Assembly: GCF_014207745.1 (NCBI RefSeq)
Contig: NZ_JACHJB010000002.1
Location: 1,054,001-1,118,000, forward strand
From: Nonomuraea muscovyensis
GTDB taxonomy: Bacteria > Actinomycetota > Actinomycetes > Streptosporangiales > Streptosporangiaceae
Direction of reading: 5' to 3'
DNA: 64,000 nt
Each line of letters starts with the position of its first letter. Position 1 is the first letter of the stretch. The notes beneath the pieces were generated by a model that was given only the letters and a program-made list of their open reading frames with translations, did not search any database and was not told the origin of the DNA. Both the position numbers and the translations under genes were made by a program. Shown here piece after piece: positions 16,157-24,224 of the stretch.

Positions 16157-17101
16157 TCAGCCCCTAGCCTGCGCGAGCGGGTTGGGCAGGCCGAAGTCAG
16201 CGCACAGCAGGTCTTGGTCGATGACCGCCGCGGCGACGGTGCCACTGGCCGCCGCAGCGATGACCGCGGCCATGGGCATCGGCACGGTGACCCGCCGTGC
16301 CATGTCACCGGCCGCGTACACGCCGGGCACGCTGGTCTGGCCGAACTCGTTCACCTCCACGCACCCGTCGGCGAAGACCGTGCAGCCGAGACGATCAGCC
16401 AGATCGGAGCGCCGGCGCGGCACGTTGACGACGAACACCGCGTCCCTGGCCAGGGACGGGCCCTTTTCGAACACGATCTGTTCCAGCCGGCCGTCCGTCC
16501 CCTCCAGCCGGGCGATGGCCTCGCAGCGCACGGCGACACCATGCGATTCCAGCGTGGCCCGCGCCGCCGGGTCGAGCGGCTGACCGCCGGTGCAGAGCGC
16601 GACGTCGGCGGCGAAGCGGCTCAGCTGCAGCGCCAGCCGTACCCGGGCCGGATCCGCGCCGAGCACGGCGACCTGCTTGCCGGTGCATTCGTAGCCGTGG
16701 CAGTAGGGGCAGTGGAAGGCGGAACGGCCCCACAGCGCTTCTACTCCGCGCGGGCCGGGAAGCTCGTCGGCCAGCCCGGTAGCCAGCAGGAGGCGCCGCG
16801 CGGCTGCAGTCCCACCTCCGGACAGGTCCAGGTGGAAGCCGCCACCGTCCAGCGCGCGGGCATCGGTGACCGTCCCCGCCGTTGTCTGGACCGTTCGATA
16901 CGCGGCCAGTTCCTCACGGCCGAGCTTGCGCAACTCGGCGGGAGGCGTGCCGTCCCGGGTGAGGAAGTTGTGCACGTTGCCGGCGGTGGCGTTACGGCCC
17001 TCCCCGGCGTCGATCAACACCACCGGCCGATGGACCCGTCCGAAGGTCAGAGCAGCGGCCATGCCGGCCGGACCTCCGCCGACGATGACGACGTCGAACA
17101 T
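16157..17101 (-). CDS. Thioredoxin-reductase-like NAD(P)/FAD oxidoreductase
   Basis: A 314-residue protein from ATG 17101, preceded by GGAGG at ideal distance; longer in-frame starts lack this. It has the N-terminal FAD motif (FDVVIVGGGPAGMAAALTF, then VLIDAGEGRNA), a CPYCHGYE motif in place of the thioredoxin reductase CxxC loop, an NAD(P) domain (GKQVAVLGADPARVRLAL) and the closing FAD motif SVPGVYAAGDMA. This subgroup reduces small molecules or disulfides of unknown identity. It forms an operon with the MFS pump and is divergent from MerR. Confidence 0.9.
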   Translation of the reverse strand: MFDVVIVGGGPAGMAAALTFGRVHRPVVLIDAGEGRNATAGNVHNFLTRDGTPPAELRKLGREELAAYRTVQTTAGTVTDARALDGGGFHLDLSGGGTAAARRLLLATGLADELPGPRGVEALWGRSAFHCPYCHGYECTGKQVAVLGADPARVRLALQLSRFAADVALCTGGQPLDPAARATLESHGVAVRCEAIARLEGTDGRLEQIVFEKGPSLARDAVFVVNVPRRRSDLADRLGCTVFADGCVEVNEFGQTSVPGVYAAGDMARRVTVPMPMAAVIAAAASGTVAAAVIDQDLLCADFGLPNPLAQARG

Positions 17102-17125
17102 TTCTTGCCTCCAAAGAGCGGTCAT

Positions 17126-17176
17126 CGCTTGACGTGAAGGCAAGTCTGCAAGTTAATGTCAACATGAAGTCAAGCG
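17126..17176. promoter_or_regulatory. MerR-type promoter/operator region
   Basis: CGCTTGAC (17126-17133) and GTCAAGCG (17169-17176) are exact inverse complements, 35 nt apart, spanning the start of the merR gene. A TTGACG -35 (17129-17134) and TTAATG -10-like hexamer (17153-17158) are separated by 18 nt, long as in MerR promoters. The transcript would begin at or near the ATG, implying a leaderless mRNA. Confidence 0.5.
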
Positions 17177-17592
17177 ATTCCATGCGGATCGGGGAACTCG
17201 CGGAGCGGTTCGACCTGGCCCCGCATGTCCTGCGCCACTGGGAGGCCATGGGCCTGCTGGCCCCCGCCTCCAGGGTCAACGGCCGCCGCCGCTTCACCCG
17301 CGACCACGTCATCCGCGTCATGACGATCATCCGCGCCAAAGCGGCGGGCATGAGCTTGGAGCAGATCCGCGAGGTTCTCACCGTCTCCGGCCAGGCCGAG
17401 CGCCAGGCACTCCTCCAGCGGCACCACGCGGAACTGGAACGCCGGCTGTACGAGATATCGGCCTCCAAGGCGCTCATCGAGCACCTTATGCAGTGCACAG
17501 CGGACGACTTCACCCAGTGCCCCGACTACCGGCGGATTGCGGAGACCGCGGCTGGACCCCAGAACCTCCACAACGACGGGTGCGTGATCTGA
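17164..17592 (+). CDS. MerR family transcriptional regulator
   Basis: A 142-residue protein from ATG 17164; ATG 17182, giving MRIGELAERF, is also possible. The winged helix-turn-helix covers residues about 7-75 (RIGELAERFDLAPHVLRHWE, GRRRFTRDHVIRVMTI). The dimerisation helix is next, and then a C-terminal segment with three cysteines (MQCTADDFTQCPDY, DGCVI) that could sense metal or redox state. It is divergent from the FAD reductase/MFS operon, which is its likely target. Confidence 0.87.
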   Translation: MKSSDSMRIGELAERFDLAPHVLRHWEAMGLLAPASRVNGRRRFTRDHVIRVMTIIRAKAAGMSLEQIREVLTVSGQAERQALLQRHHAELERRLYEISASKALIEHLMQCTADDFTQCPDYRRIAETAAGPQNLHNDGCVI

Positions 17593-17954
17593 ACCACCGC
17601 CAGAGGTCCTGTGGGACATCCAGCGCCAGGTCACAGCCCTGCCCGGCAGAGGCAACGCGGCAGCGCTGCAACGGGCGGATGGCCGAAGGCGACCGGCTGA
17701 CGAGCACCGGCTGACGGCCAGGCCACCCCGGCCGGCCCGTCATGCAGCCGGCCGAAGTCGATGTCCAGGCGGGAGCCGTAGGCCTCGGGGGTGAAGCCCC
17801 TTGTCTGCCAGGAGGCCGCCGAAGATCGGCGGAACGTCGTCACGACGGTTCGAACGATCAACCGCCAAACAGGACATGGACCTGAGAGAGCGCGATTGCC
17901 CGCCGCCACGTCTCAGGCCGAAGTATGCGTCAGGTCGCAAGAGCCGGATGCGGC
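17593..17954. other. No intact gene
   Basis: This gap lies between the MerR stop and the convergent TetR gene. A plus-strand scrap near 17594-17690 (PPEVLWDIQRQVTALPGRGN) and a minus-strand scrap near 17750-17860 have coding-like composition. Neither has a start or a recognisable family. Confidence 0.3.
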
Positions 17955-18713
17955 TCAGGAACTGGAGCGCTCGATCCGGACGGCGACGCCGTCGAGGATC
18001 ACCTCCAGTCCGAGCGAGAAGTCCATGTCGGCGATCGTCGCGTCTGGGGTGTCCGACGGCAGCGCCTCGAACAGCGCCGAGGAGAACAGCCGGGCCGTCT
18101 CGGGGAAGTGCTCGGAATCGACGAGCCGGACCAGCGCGCGACCGTAGTCGCGCTCGGCGTCGGCCTGCCCCTGGCCTTCGGCCCTGCCCTCGGCGAGCTC
18201 GCTGTACTGCCGCACCGACTGGACCACGTAGCCGTTGATCAGCGTCAGGATGCCGACCTTGTGCGCCCAGTCGAGGCGGGTGCGGGACATGATTGCGAGC
18301 GCGGCCTCCATCCAGGCGATCTGGTTAGGGCCAGAGGGCGGTCCGGAGGCGGGCACGCGCGTCAGCCACGGTCGACGCCGGAACACCGCGCGCAGCGCGA
18401 AGGCCCAGGTGCGCAGCCCTTCGCGCCAGTCGTCGGTGTCCAGGTCCGGCGGCGTGCCCGCAGCGGCGTCGGCCATGAGCGTGAGCAACTCGTCCTTGGA
18501 TCCGACGTGCCGGTAGAGGGACATCCCCGTGAAGCCGAGGCTCTTGGCGACCTTGGGAATCGTCACGCCGCCGAGCCCGTCACGGTCGGCGATCTCCACC
18601 GCGGCGGTGACGACCAGGTCGACGTCGAGGGCCGCGGGCCGCCCGAGACGCGAGGAGTCCGGCATCCGCCACAGCCGGCGCAGCGCCGCCGGAACGAAGT
18701 CCTCGCTGGTCAT
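17955..18713 (-). CDS. TetR/AcrR family regulator
   Basis: A 252-residue protein. The HTH is at residues about 35-85 (DLVVTAAVEIADRDGLGGVT, KVAKSLGFTGMSLYRHVGSK), followed by a long C-terminal domain typical of the TetR_C_11/TetR_C_1 kind. The ATG at 18713 lies 109 bp from the divergent DUF418 gene, which it probably represses. Confidence 0.88.
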   Translation of the reverse strand: MTSEDFVPAALRRLWRMPDSSRLGRPAALDVDLVVTAAVEIADRDGLGGVTIPKVAKSLGFTGMSLYRHVGSKDELLTLMADAAAGTPPDLDTDDWREGLRTWAFALRAVFRRRPWLTRVPASGPPSGPNQIAWMEAALAIMSRTRLDWAHKVGILTLINGYVVQSVRQYSELAEGRAEGQGQADAERDYGRALVRLVDSEHFPETARLFSSALFEALPSDTPDATIADMDFSLGLEVILDGVAVRIERSSS

Positions 18714-18822
18714 GGCTCCCTCGTTCGCCCCGGAAAGTTAGCCCTCATCATGCCAGAACCTTATTTGTATATCCGTGATAGTTTCTCTCGTACACTAAAT
18801 CTGGATCTTGAGAGGGACGAAC
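18714..18822. promoter_or_regulatory. Divergent promoter region between tetR and DUF418 gene
   Basis: The segment 18757-18802 is unusually A+T rich for this window, with TTGTAT (18765-18770) and TACACT (18791-18796) as possible promoter hexamers. TATATCCGTGATA is a weak dyad-like candidate for the TetR site. GAGAGGGA provides the ribosome site for the ATG at 18823. Confidence 0.4.
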
Positions 18823-20022
18823 ATGAGCGTTCATGCCGCACCGCGGCTGTCGAGAGGACCGGTCCAACGGGCCGAACGTGCTCTCGCGCCGGACCTCGCC
18901 CGGGGCGCGATGCTGCTGATCATCGCGCTGGCCAACGTCGCCGGAGTCGTCTTCGCCAGCCAGCCCGGACTCGACGCCACCCCGGAAGGAGTCGACCGCG
19001 GCCTCAACTTCCTGCTCTTCGAACTCGTCCACGCCCGCGGGTACCCGGTCTTCGCCGTCATGTTCGGCTACGGACTCGTCCAACTCGCCCACCGCCAGGA
19101 CGCCTCCGGCGCCACGCCGAAGCAGGTCCGCTCCGTGCTGATCCACCGCAATCTCTGGCTCGTCGCCTTCGGGTTCGCGCACGCCGCCTTGCTGTTCTAC
19201 GGCGACTTCCTCGGCGCCTACGGGATCGTCGGGATCGTGATGACCCTGGTGCTGCTGCGCCGCAGCGAGAGGTTCCACCGGATAGTACTGGTGCTCTGGG
19301 CGCTGTCGGCGGTCCAGATCCTGGTCATCGGCGCCCTCGTGGCGAGTCGCGTCCTCGAGGGTCTGGGCGGGTCGGCCCCGCTGCCGGCGGGCCACATCGA
19401 CTCCCTCGCCGCGCCCGGGTACCTGGAGTCCATGCTGGACCGCCTCGGCGAATGGCCGATGCACACCCTGACCGTCCTGCCCTTCATCATGATCGCCTGG
19501 CTCGGCATGTGGGCCGCCCGCCGCCGCGTCCTCGAAGAGCCCGCCCGCCACAAGACCCTGCTCGCGTGGACCGCCGTCCTCGGACTCGGCGTCGCCATCG
19601 CCGGAGGGCTCCCGGCCGCCTTGGTCAGTGCCGGATGGCTGCACGTCGAGGAGTCGGCCGCCGGTCTGACGCTGATGCTCCACGGCGCCAGCGGCATGTT
19701 CGCCGGCCCGGGTTACGTGGCCGTCTTCGGCCTGATCGCCATGCGGGTGACCCGGCCCGGCTCCGTCGTCGGTGCCCTCTCGGCCCTGGGCCGGCGCTCG
19801 CTGTCGGGATACCTGTTCCAATCGGTGGCCTGGCTCGTCCTCCTGGCGCCCTTCACGCTCGCCCTCGGCAACCGTTTCGGCAGTCCCACGGTGACCGGTC
19901 TGATCATCGCGGTGACCGTCTGGCTCACGACCGTTCTGGTGGCCCGTCTGCTCGACAAGCGCAAGCAGGCCGGTCCCGCCGAGTTCGTCCTGCGCCGCCT
20001 GACCTACGGGCCTCGGGCGTAG
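18823..20022 (+). CDS. DUF418 family membrane protein
   Basis: A 399-residue protein with eight or more membrane segments. An N-terminal LARGAMLLIIALANVAGVVF and YPVFAVMFGYGLVQLAHRQD lead to the C-terminal DUF418 domain, with LGRRSLSGYLFQSVAWLVLL and a basic end. DUF418 proteins (YeiB-like) are predicted acyl-transfer or transport-related membrane proteins of uncertain function. ATG 18823 has a clear ribosome site; the TTG at 18808 is less likely. Regulation by the divergent TetR is inferred from position. Confidence 0.88.
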   Translation: MSVHAAPRLSRGPVQRAERALAPDLARGAMLLIIALANVAGVVFASQPGLDATPEGVDRGLNFLLFELVHARGYPVFAVMFGYGLVQLAHRQDASGATPKQVRSVLIHRNLWLVAFGFAHAALLFYGDFLGAYGIVGIVMTLVLLRRSERFHRIVLVLWALSAVQILVIGALVASRVLEGLGGSAPLPAGHIDSLAAPGYLESMLDRLGEWPMHTLTVLPFIMIAWLGMWAARRRVLEEPARHKTLLAWTAVLGLGVAIAGGLPAALVSAGWLHVEESAAGLTLMLHGASGMFAGPGYVAVFGLIAMRVTRPGSVVGALSALGRRSLSGYLFQSVAWLVLLAPFTLALGNRFGSPTVTGLIIAVTVWLTTVLVARLLDKRKQAGPAEFVLRRLTYGPRA

Positions 20023-20149
20023 TCGCTGCGCACACCACCCTGACCGGGGCCGGGGAGAGCCGCTCGACCTGCGTCTCACCGACCGCTGAGCAACGATGTG
20101 CCATCCAGTGCCGCATCAGGCGACCTTCGCCCTGTTGTGACGCGCCGTC

Positions 20150-20480
20150 CGGACTCGAGTTCGGGCGGCGTGTGTCCGCCCAGGGCAATGGACGTCGCCA
20201 AGATCGCGACGGTGACGTCCACCTGCCCGGACCGGGTCCGGGACGTGCTCCACACGCCGACGGCTTCAACTCGCTCTACCCCAAGTGCAAGGATGGCCGC
20301 CCGAAGACGTTCCCGCTGCCCGAGCGCCGGGAGATCAAGAAGATCGTGTAGTCCAGACCTGCCGAGCACGGCCTGCCGTTCTCGACGGTGGAGTCTGGTC
20401 AAGCCGGCCGACCTCCTGGTCACCGAGAGGTGGTCGACGACATCAGCCACGAGGGGCCTGCGCGCAAGTGCCTCATCGCG
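20150..20480 (+). pseudogene. IS630-family transposase remnant
   Basis: IS630 helix-turn-helix segments appear in order but in three frames: MDVAKIATVTSTCPDRVRDV, then FNSLYPKCKDGRP and FPLPERREIKKI, an in-frame TAG, SRPAEHGLPFST, a frame change to WSLVKPADLLVTE, and a change back to VVDDISHEG. At least one stop and two or three frameshifts disable it. The DDE domain is gone. Its 3' end abuts a truncated minus-strand gene. Confidence 0.75.
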
Positions 20481-20490
20481 GAGATACCGG

Positions 20491-20741
20491 AAGCGTCGGG
20501 CGGTATGTCCCAGGCAGAGGCCCGCCAGTCCGAGCAGGCGGCTACCCGCCATGGCCCGTGTCCCGACTTCCATGCACCAGTGCTCGACGAACGCCTGGTC
20601 ATTGTCGTACAACGCGATCCCGACCAGCACGTTCGCCGCCTCGCCCTCCTGGGAGCGGTCGCGCAGGGCCCGCTCCAACGTCTCGACCACCACCTCATGA
20701 GGGATGGCCGGCAGGTTCTGGAAGCGCGGATGCGGATGCAT
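20491..20741 (-). pseudogene. Immunity-like (HEAT-type) protein, C-terminus lost
   Basis: ATG 20741 begins MHPHPRFQNLPAIPHEVVVE. About 80 residues of good coding sequence follow (VLVGIALYDNDQAFVEHWCM, GLAGLCLGHTARRFRYL). The segment resembles small HEAT-like hypothetical proteins often found among immunity genes. After about 20491 the frame runs into antisense IS630 sequence, so the insertion probably truncated it. Confidence 0.5.
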
Positions 20742-20787
20742 GCCGCGAGACCACGCGGGCCCGCGACAGTGTCCGCCCACTCAGCTC

Positions 20788-21390
20788 TCACCCGATCGGC
20801 GACCTCGGGAGACGAATGCCCTGGACCGGCTGCTCGGCCGGCTCGCTGACATTTCCACCCCCGCCGGTCCCACGCCCCGGCAAATCAGCGCCCCGGCCCA
20901 GCCGGTGCCGCACGAAATCCGGATGGGCATCGCCGACATCGATGCTGTTCTCATCAAGAGCGTTGGCGAGGTGGAATCGACCTGCGCCGAAGACGAACTC
21001 CACAGCGAGGGTGCCGTCCGCCAGGTCGTGACGTGAAGATGGCCGCCACTCGAGCAGAGCAACCTCGCGGAGTTCCTGGCCGACGAACGACTCGAGCCGC
21101 TCGTCGGCGTCGGACCACGCTGGTGTCTGCTCGACGTACTCCCAGCCGCTGATCGCGGCCGTCGTGTCGATGCTGTTCCAGCTGATCGACAGCTCATCGA
21201 ACTTCCAGTGGCAGATCTCCGCCTGGACGCCGTCGAAGTCCAAGACGACGGGGCAGTCAGCGAACCAGTCTCCGTCCTCGACAAAACGCACGAGCGCGAA
21301 CCCAGTCAGACGCCGGCCACCAAGCGCGGCCAGGCCCGCCCCGTGTTCCTCGCGGACGGCTTCAAGCCCCTCGCGGGTCGAGGCGTCCAT
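20788..21390 (-). CDS. Hypothetical protein, immunity-like
   Basis: A 200-residue acidic protein from ATG 21390. It has beta-rich blocks such as GFALVRFVEDGDWFADCPVV, ELSISWNSIDTTAAISGWEY and ADGTLAVEFVFGAGRFHLAN. No catalytic motif, signal peptide or membrane span is seen. The composition and the position next to another immunity-like fragment suggest an orphan immunity or cytoplasmic binding protein. The frame is open upstream to 21648, but that part is poorly coding. Family not recognised. Confidence 0.55.
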   Translation of the reverse strand: MDASTREGLEAVREEHGAGLAALGGRRLTGFALVRFVEDGDWFADCPVVLDFDGVQAEICHWKFDELSISWNSIDTTAAISGWEYVEQTPAWSDADERLESFVGQELREVALLEWRPSSRHDLADGTLAVEFVFGAGRFHLANALDENSIDVGDAHPDFVRHRLGRGADLPGRGTGGGGNVSEPAEQPVQGIRLPRSPIG

Positions 21391-21571
21391 GGCCCGTATG
21401 ATCCTGGTTTCCCTGCTCAGCGGTGTCGACCACGCGATCGACCTCGAAAGGGCTCTGGCGATACGGGCCGCCAACCCGACCCTGAGCCGGGACGAGAGAC
21501 AACTCCTCGACGAGGCCGTGGCTCTGGTGAACAGTTCTACGTCACAGGGAGGCTCGCCGGTGACGCCGTAG
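21389..21571 (+). CDS. Possible small protein (60 aa)
   Basis: The frame MARMILVSLLSGVDHAIDLE to LSRDERQLLDEAVALVNSS has very high third-position G+C. However, its ATG overlaps, on the opposite strand, the start codon of the neighbouring gene, and no ribosome site is clear. It may be real, or a fragment of an older gene. Confidence 0.3.
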   Translation: MARMILVSLLSGVDHAIDLERALAIRAANPTLSRDERQLLDEAVALVNSSTSQGGSPVTP

Positions 21572-22155
21572 GGCGAATCGAGGCGGGCATGTGCACGGGC
21601 GCCGAGAACTTCAGGTAAACGCACACGAGAGTCGACATACACGGACACGAATCTTCTGGGTGGGTGACCGCCAGGCCCGCAGCGCTGGCATGGTGATCAT
21701 GTCTGCGGGTCGCTCTGCCCGTGGAAGCAGCCCGTATCCGCAATCACGCGAGCGCCTCCCGGATCAGCACCGCGTCGTGGTCGAGAAGCTCACGCGAGCA
21801 CTTCTTCCAGTCAGTGGTGACCACAACGCCGTCCCCCGGATAACGCGGCACCACGTGGGAAGACATCCTGTCCTGCGGCTTCCCCGTCGGCCAATGACAG
21901 CCGCACCCCGTCGCAGCGGAGCCCCGACGCCCGCAACGCGACCGCCCCCGCGTCTCGTCATAGTCGGGTGTTCAAGCGCGGCCGTTGATCCGCGTCAGGC
22001 CCTCCCCTGGAGCAGCCGCACTCATGACCCCATGCTTGCCACCCTCATGCGCTGAGAGACGCCGCAGCTTGTAGCCTGACCAAAAGGGACAAGCATCCGA
22101 AAGTGGCGCCTGTGCCTGCCCACTTCGCCGGTTCCGCAGAGAGGAGCTTGCGACC
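21572..22155. other. Mostly non-coding; one possible minus-strand scrap
   Basis: On the minus strand 21866-21744 reads MSSHVVPRYPGDGVVVTTDW and continues KKCSRELLDHDAVLIREALA before a stop. A related upstream stretch lies in another frame, so this looks like the end of a decayed gene. The rest shows nothing recognisable up to the hemerythrin promoter. Confidence 0.3.
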
Positions 22156-22641
22156 ATGCTGCTCCAACCGCTGCGTGACGAGCACGCGCACCTGTTGCCG
22201 CACATCGAAACACTGTGCACAGTGGCCGACACGCTGGATCACACGACACCCGAGGCGCTCGACACTGCGCTTACCGAGCTCGAACTGTTCTTGCGCGATC
22301 ATCTCATCCCGCACGCCGAAGCCGAGGACCGGGTGCTGTATCCCGTGATCGACCGGGTGATGGGAGCTGCGGAGGCCACCGCGACGATGTCCAGGGACCA
22401 CGTCGAGGTCGGTCGGCTCGCGCACGAGCTCGGCACGCTGCACGACGCGCTGGACAGAGAAGGGCTCAGCGACGAACGGCGGGCCGCTCTACGCCGCGTC
22501 CTCTACGGCCTGTACACGTTGGTCAAGGTCCATTTCGCGAAAGAAGAGGAGCTCTACCTGCCGCTCCTCGAACAGCGGCTTCAGGCGTCCGAGGCAGAGC
22601 AGCTCTTCGTCGAGTTGGCGCACGCCGAACACCGCCACTGA
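22156..22641 (+). CDS. Hemerythrin HHE domain protein
   Basis: A 161-residue four-helix protein. Candidate di-iron ligands are in RDEHAHLLPHIE, FLRDHLIPHAEAEDRVLYP, MSRDHVEVG and VHFAKEEELYLPLLE. This is the H-HxxxE-H-HxxxE pattern of bacterial hemerythrin-like proteins, which bind O2, NO or iron and take part in redox stress responses. AGAGGAGCTTG precedes the ATG. It stands alone between decayed genes. A second hemerythrin protein is at 53193. Confidence 0.88.
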   Translation: MLLQPLRDEHAHLLPHIETLCTVADTLDHTTPEALDTALTELELFLRDHLIPHAEAEDRVLYPVIDRVMGAAEATATMSRDHVEVGRLAHELGTLHDALDREGLSDERRAALRRVLYGLYTLVKVHFAKEEELYLPLLEQRLQASEAEQLFVELAHAEHRH

Positions 22642-22689
22642 CCGCACCGCGTTCGCTGAAGCTGTGCCAGCGGCCGTCCCGCACCCAGC

Positions 22690-23120
22690 CAAGCCACTGC
22701 GGCCGCTGATATCTGCCGGCGTGGGACGTCGAGCCGAGCGAGTGGCCTGCCTTCCGCGTCGACCGGATACGACCTCGCGCCCCGACCGGCCCCCGCTTCC
22801 GACCGCGCGACCTGCCCACGACGACCTCGCCGCGTACGCGCCACGCCGGGTTTCCGCCGCCTGGCGCTATCGGGCGCAGGTCACCGTGCGCGCGCCGGCC
22901 GAGGTCGTCGCCGATCGGATCAGCCCGGCAGCCGGAACGGACGAGCGCGTCGACGAACGCACCTGTGTCCTGCACACCGGCGCGGACACGGTCGAGCCCC
23001 TCGCCGTCCACCTGGGCCTGCTCGGCGAGGACTTCGGCGTCACCGGGCCGCCACAACCCTCATGCACCTGCGCCGTCTCGCCGAGCGCCACACACGCGCG
23101 ACCACCTCATCCTCACCCGT
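22690..23120 (+). pseudogene. WYL-domain (YafY-type) regulator, dead C-terminal half
   Basis: The WYL core normally reads RRWYL..WD; here the codon for W is TGA (22707-22709), giving R-stop-YLPAWDVE. FRVDRIRPRAPTGPRFRPRD then follows. A one-base shift leads to DLAAYAPRRVSAAWRYRAQV, APAEVVADRI and the WYL C-terminal extension ending LLGEDFGVTGPP, with a last shift into LMHLRRLAERH. The N-terminal HTH is missing. Intact relatives are at 29986 and 60520. Confidence 0.75.
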
Positions 23121-23356
23121 TGATCCGACCTGATGAACGCCCGCTGCCCGCATAACCACAACGCCGCCGGCCTCCTGCCCGGATCCAGAACCAGCGGGAA
23201 AACCAGCCACAAGTTGATCTTGCTGTGATGACGAGTCACGATCCCATCGCCGTGCAGGCACGCGCCTGCCGGGAACGGTGGGGCAGCCCCCGTTCGGCAA
23301 CTGCCTCGGGTTGCGGTCCTCATCGAAGGACTGCGACCCGCAATTACACAACTGAC

Positions 23357-23776
23357 CTAGCGGAGGTGCTCGCTGGAGGACTCCACCGTCTGCTTGAAGA
23401 TGCTCAGGCCGTGGTCCATTACGGCGCCCATCGGGATGGTGAGGTCGTCCGGTTGCACGTCATGGATCCATACGAACCGGCTGCGGCCGTCCCCGTGCGC
23501 AACGACCTGCATCGACGCGTTGTCGTGTGTCGGTTGCATGGTGTCGCCGATGACAGAGAAGACGAGCCGACGCGTCTCCTCGTCGAGCGTGATGAGCCGC
23601 TCACGCGCCACAGTTCCGTCGGCGAACGTGACGACCCTGACGTCCGGCTCGTCGAGCCGGCTGTCGGTTACCAAACCCGGTGCCATCCGGGTGGGCCCGT
23701 CGGTGAAGTCGCCGATGATCGCCCACACGGCCGCGGGGTCGGCATCGATGATGATCTCTTTATGCACGGTGGCCAT
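23357..23776 (-). CDS. SRPBCC family protein
   Basis: A 139-residue START/Bet v1-like fold protein: MATVHKEIIIDADPAAVWAI at the N-terminus (the canonical vAdpa.vWa.igDf), FADGTVARERLITLDEETRR in the middle sheet, and a C-terminal helix VMDHGLSIFKQTVESSSEH. Such proteins bind hydrophobic ligands or act as aromatase/cyclase-like enzymes. Its start overlaps the tail of a broken VOC gene, so it was probably the second gene of a VOC-SRPBCC operon, divergent from the CGNR regulator. Confidence 0.87.
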   Translation of the reverse strand: MATVHKEIIIDADPAAVWAIIGDFTDGPTRMAPGLVTDSRLDEPDVRVVTFADGTVARERLITLDEETRRLVFSVIGDTMQPTHDNASMQVVAHGDGRSRFVWIHDVQPDDLTIPMGAVMDHGLSIFKQTVESSSEHLR

Positions 23777-23799
23777 GTCTTGTCTCTCCTGTAGTGGTT

Positions 23800-24139
23800 G
23801 GAAACCGACGTTGCGCGTCCGGGAGCGCGTCTATGCGGCGACGACGGGCAGAACTGGTTGCCCTCGGGGTCGGCCAGCACAGCCCAGCCATCGAAGCGCT
23901 GCACTTCGGTCGCGCCGAGCGCTTGGATCCGGTCGACCTCGCCCACCAGGTCATCAGCGAACAGGTCCAGGTGCAGCCGGCTCCTGCCCTCCCGGCCTTC
24001 GGGCACGGCCTGCGGGGACAGGCCCACGCCGCTCTTGTTCGAGTCCTCCAGACAGGTGGTGCCCTCATCCGAGGAAGCGACCTGGTACCCAGTGACCGCC
24101 TGCCAGGTCGATGCAGATGTTGCCGATGCTGACGCTCAA
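23800..24139 (-). pseudogene. VOC (glyoxalase-like) protein with internal deletion
   Basis: From TTG 24139 the reading is LSVSIGNICIDLA. About 10-15 residues of the usual helix are then missing, and the sequence resumes in another frame as TGYQVASSDEGTTCLEDS, then RSRLHLDLFADDLVGEVDRI and WAVLADPEGNQFC. The metal-ligand strands HLDLFA and DPEGNQFC are intact, but the frame is broken. It immediately precedes the SRPBCC gene. Confidence 0.7.
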
Positions 24140-24154
24140 CAGCGAGCCTTTCTG

Positions 24155-24187
24155 ATCTAACTGACGTAGGCATTACGACGGTTAGAT
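24155..24187. promoter_or_regulatory. Inverted repeat between VOC/SRPBCC and CGNR genes
   Basis: ATCTAAC (24155-24161) and GTTAGAT (24181-24187) are perfect inverse complements with a 19-nt spacer, in the A+T-rich divergent region. GGTTAG recurs at 24210. This is a candidate operator for the CGNR protein. Confidence 0.4.
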
Positions 24188-24224
24188 ACCCTACCATCGC
24201 TGATAGCTGGTTAGGCTGTGCGGT

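Noticed and set aside
14452..16308. 618-codon minus-strand open frame
   Set aside because: Alternate frame of the DHA2 pump at 14718-16154; low-complexity Arg/Pro sequence. Only its tail contains the coupled remnant described separately.
17925..20351. 808-codon plus-strand open frame
   Set aside because: It runs antisense through TetR and out of frame through the DUF418 gene, with Arg/Pro/Gly-rich shadow composition. Only the last part belongs to an IS630 remnant.
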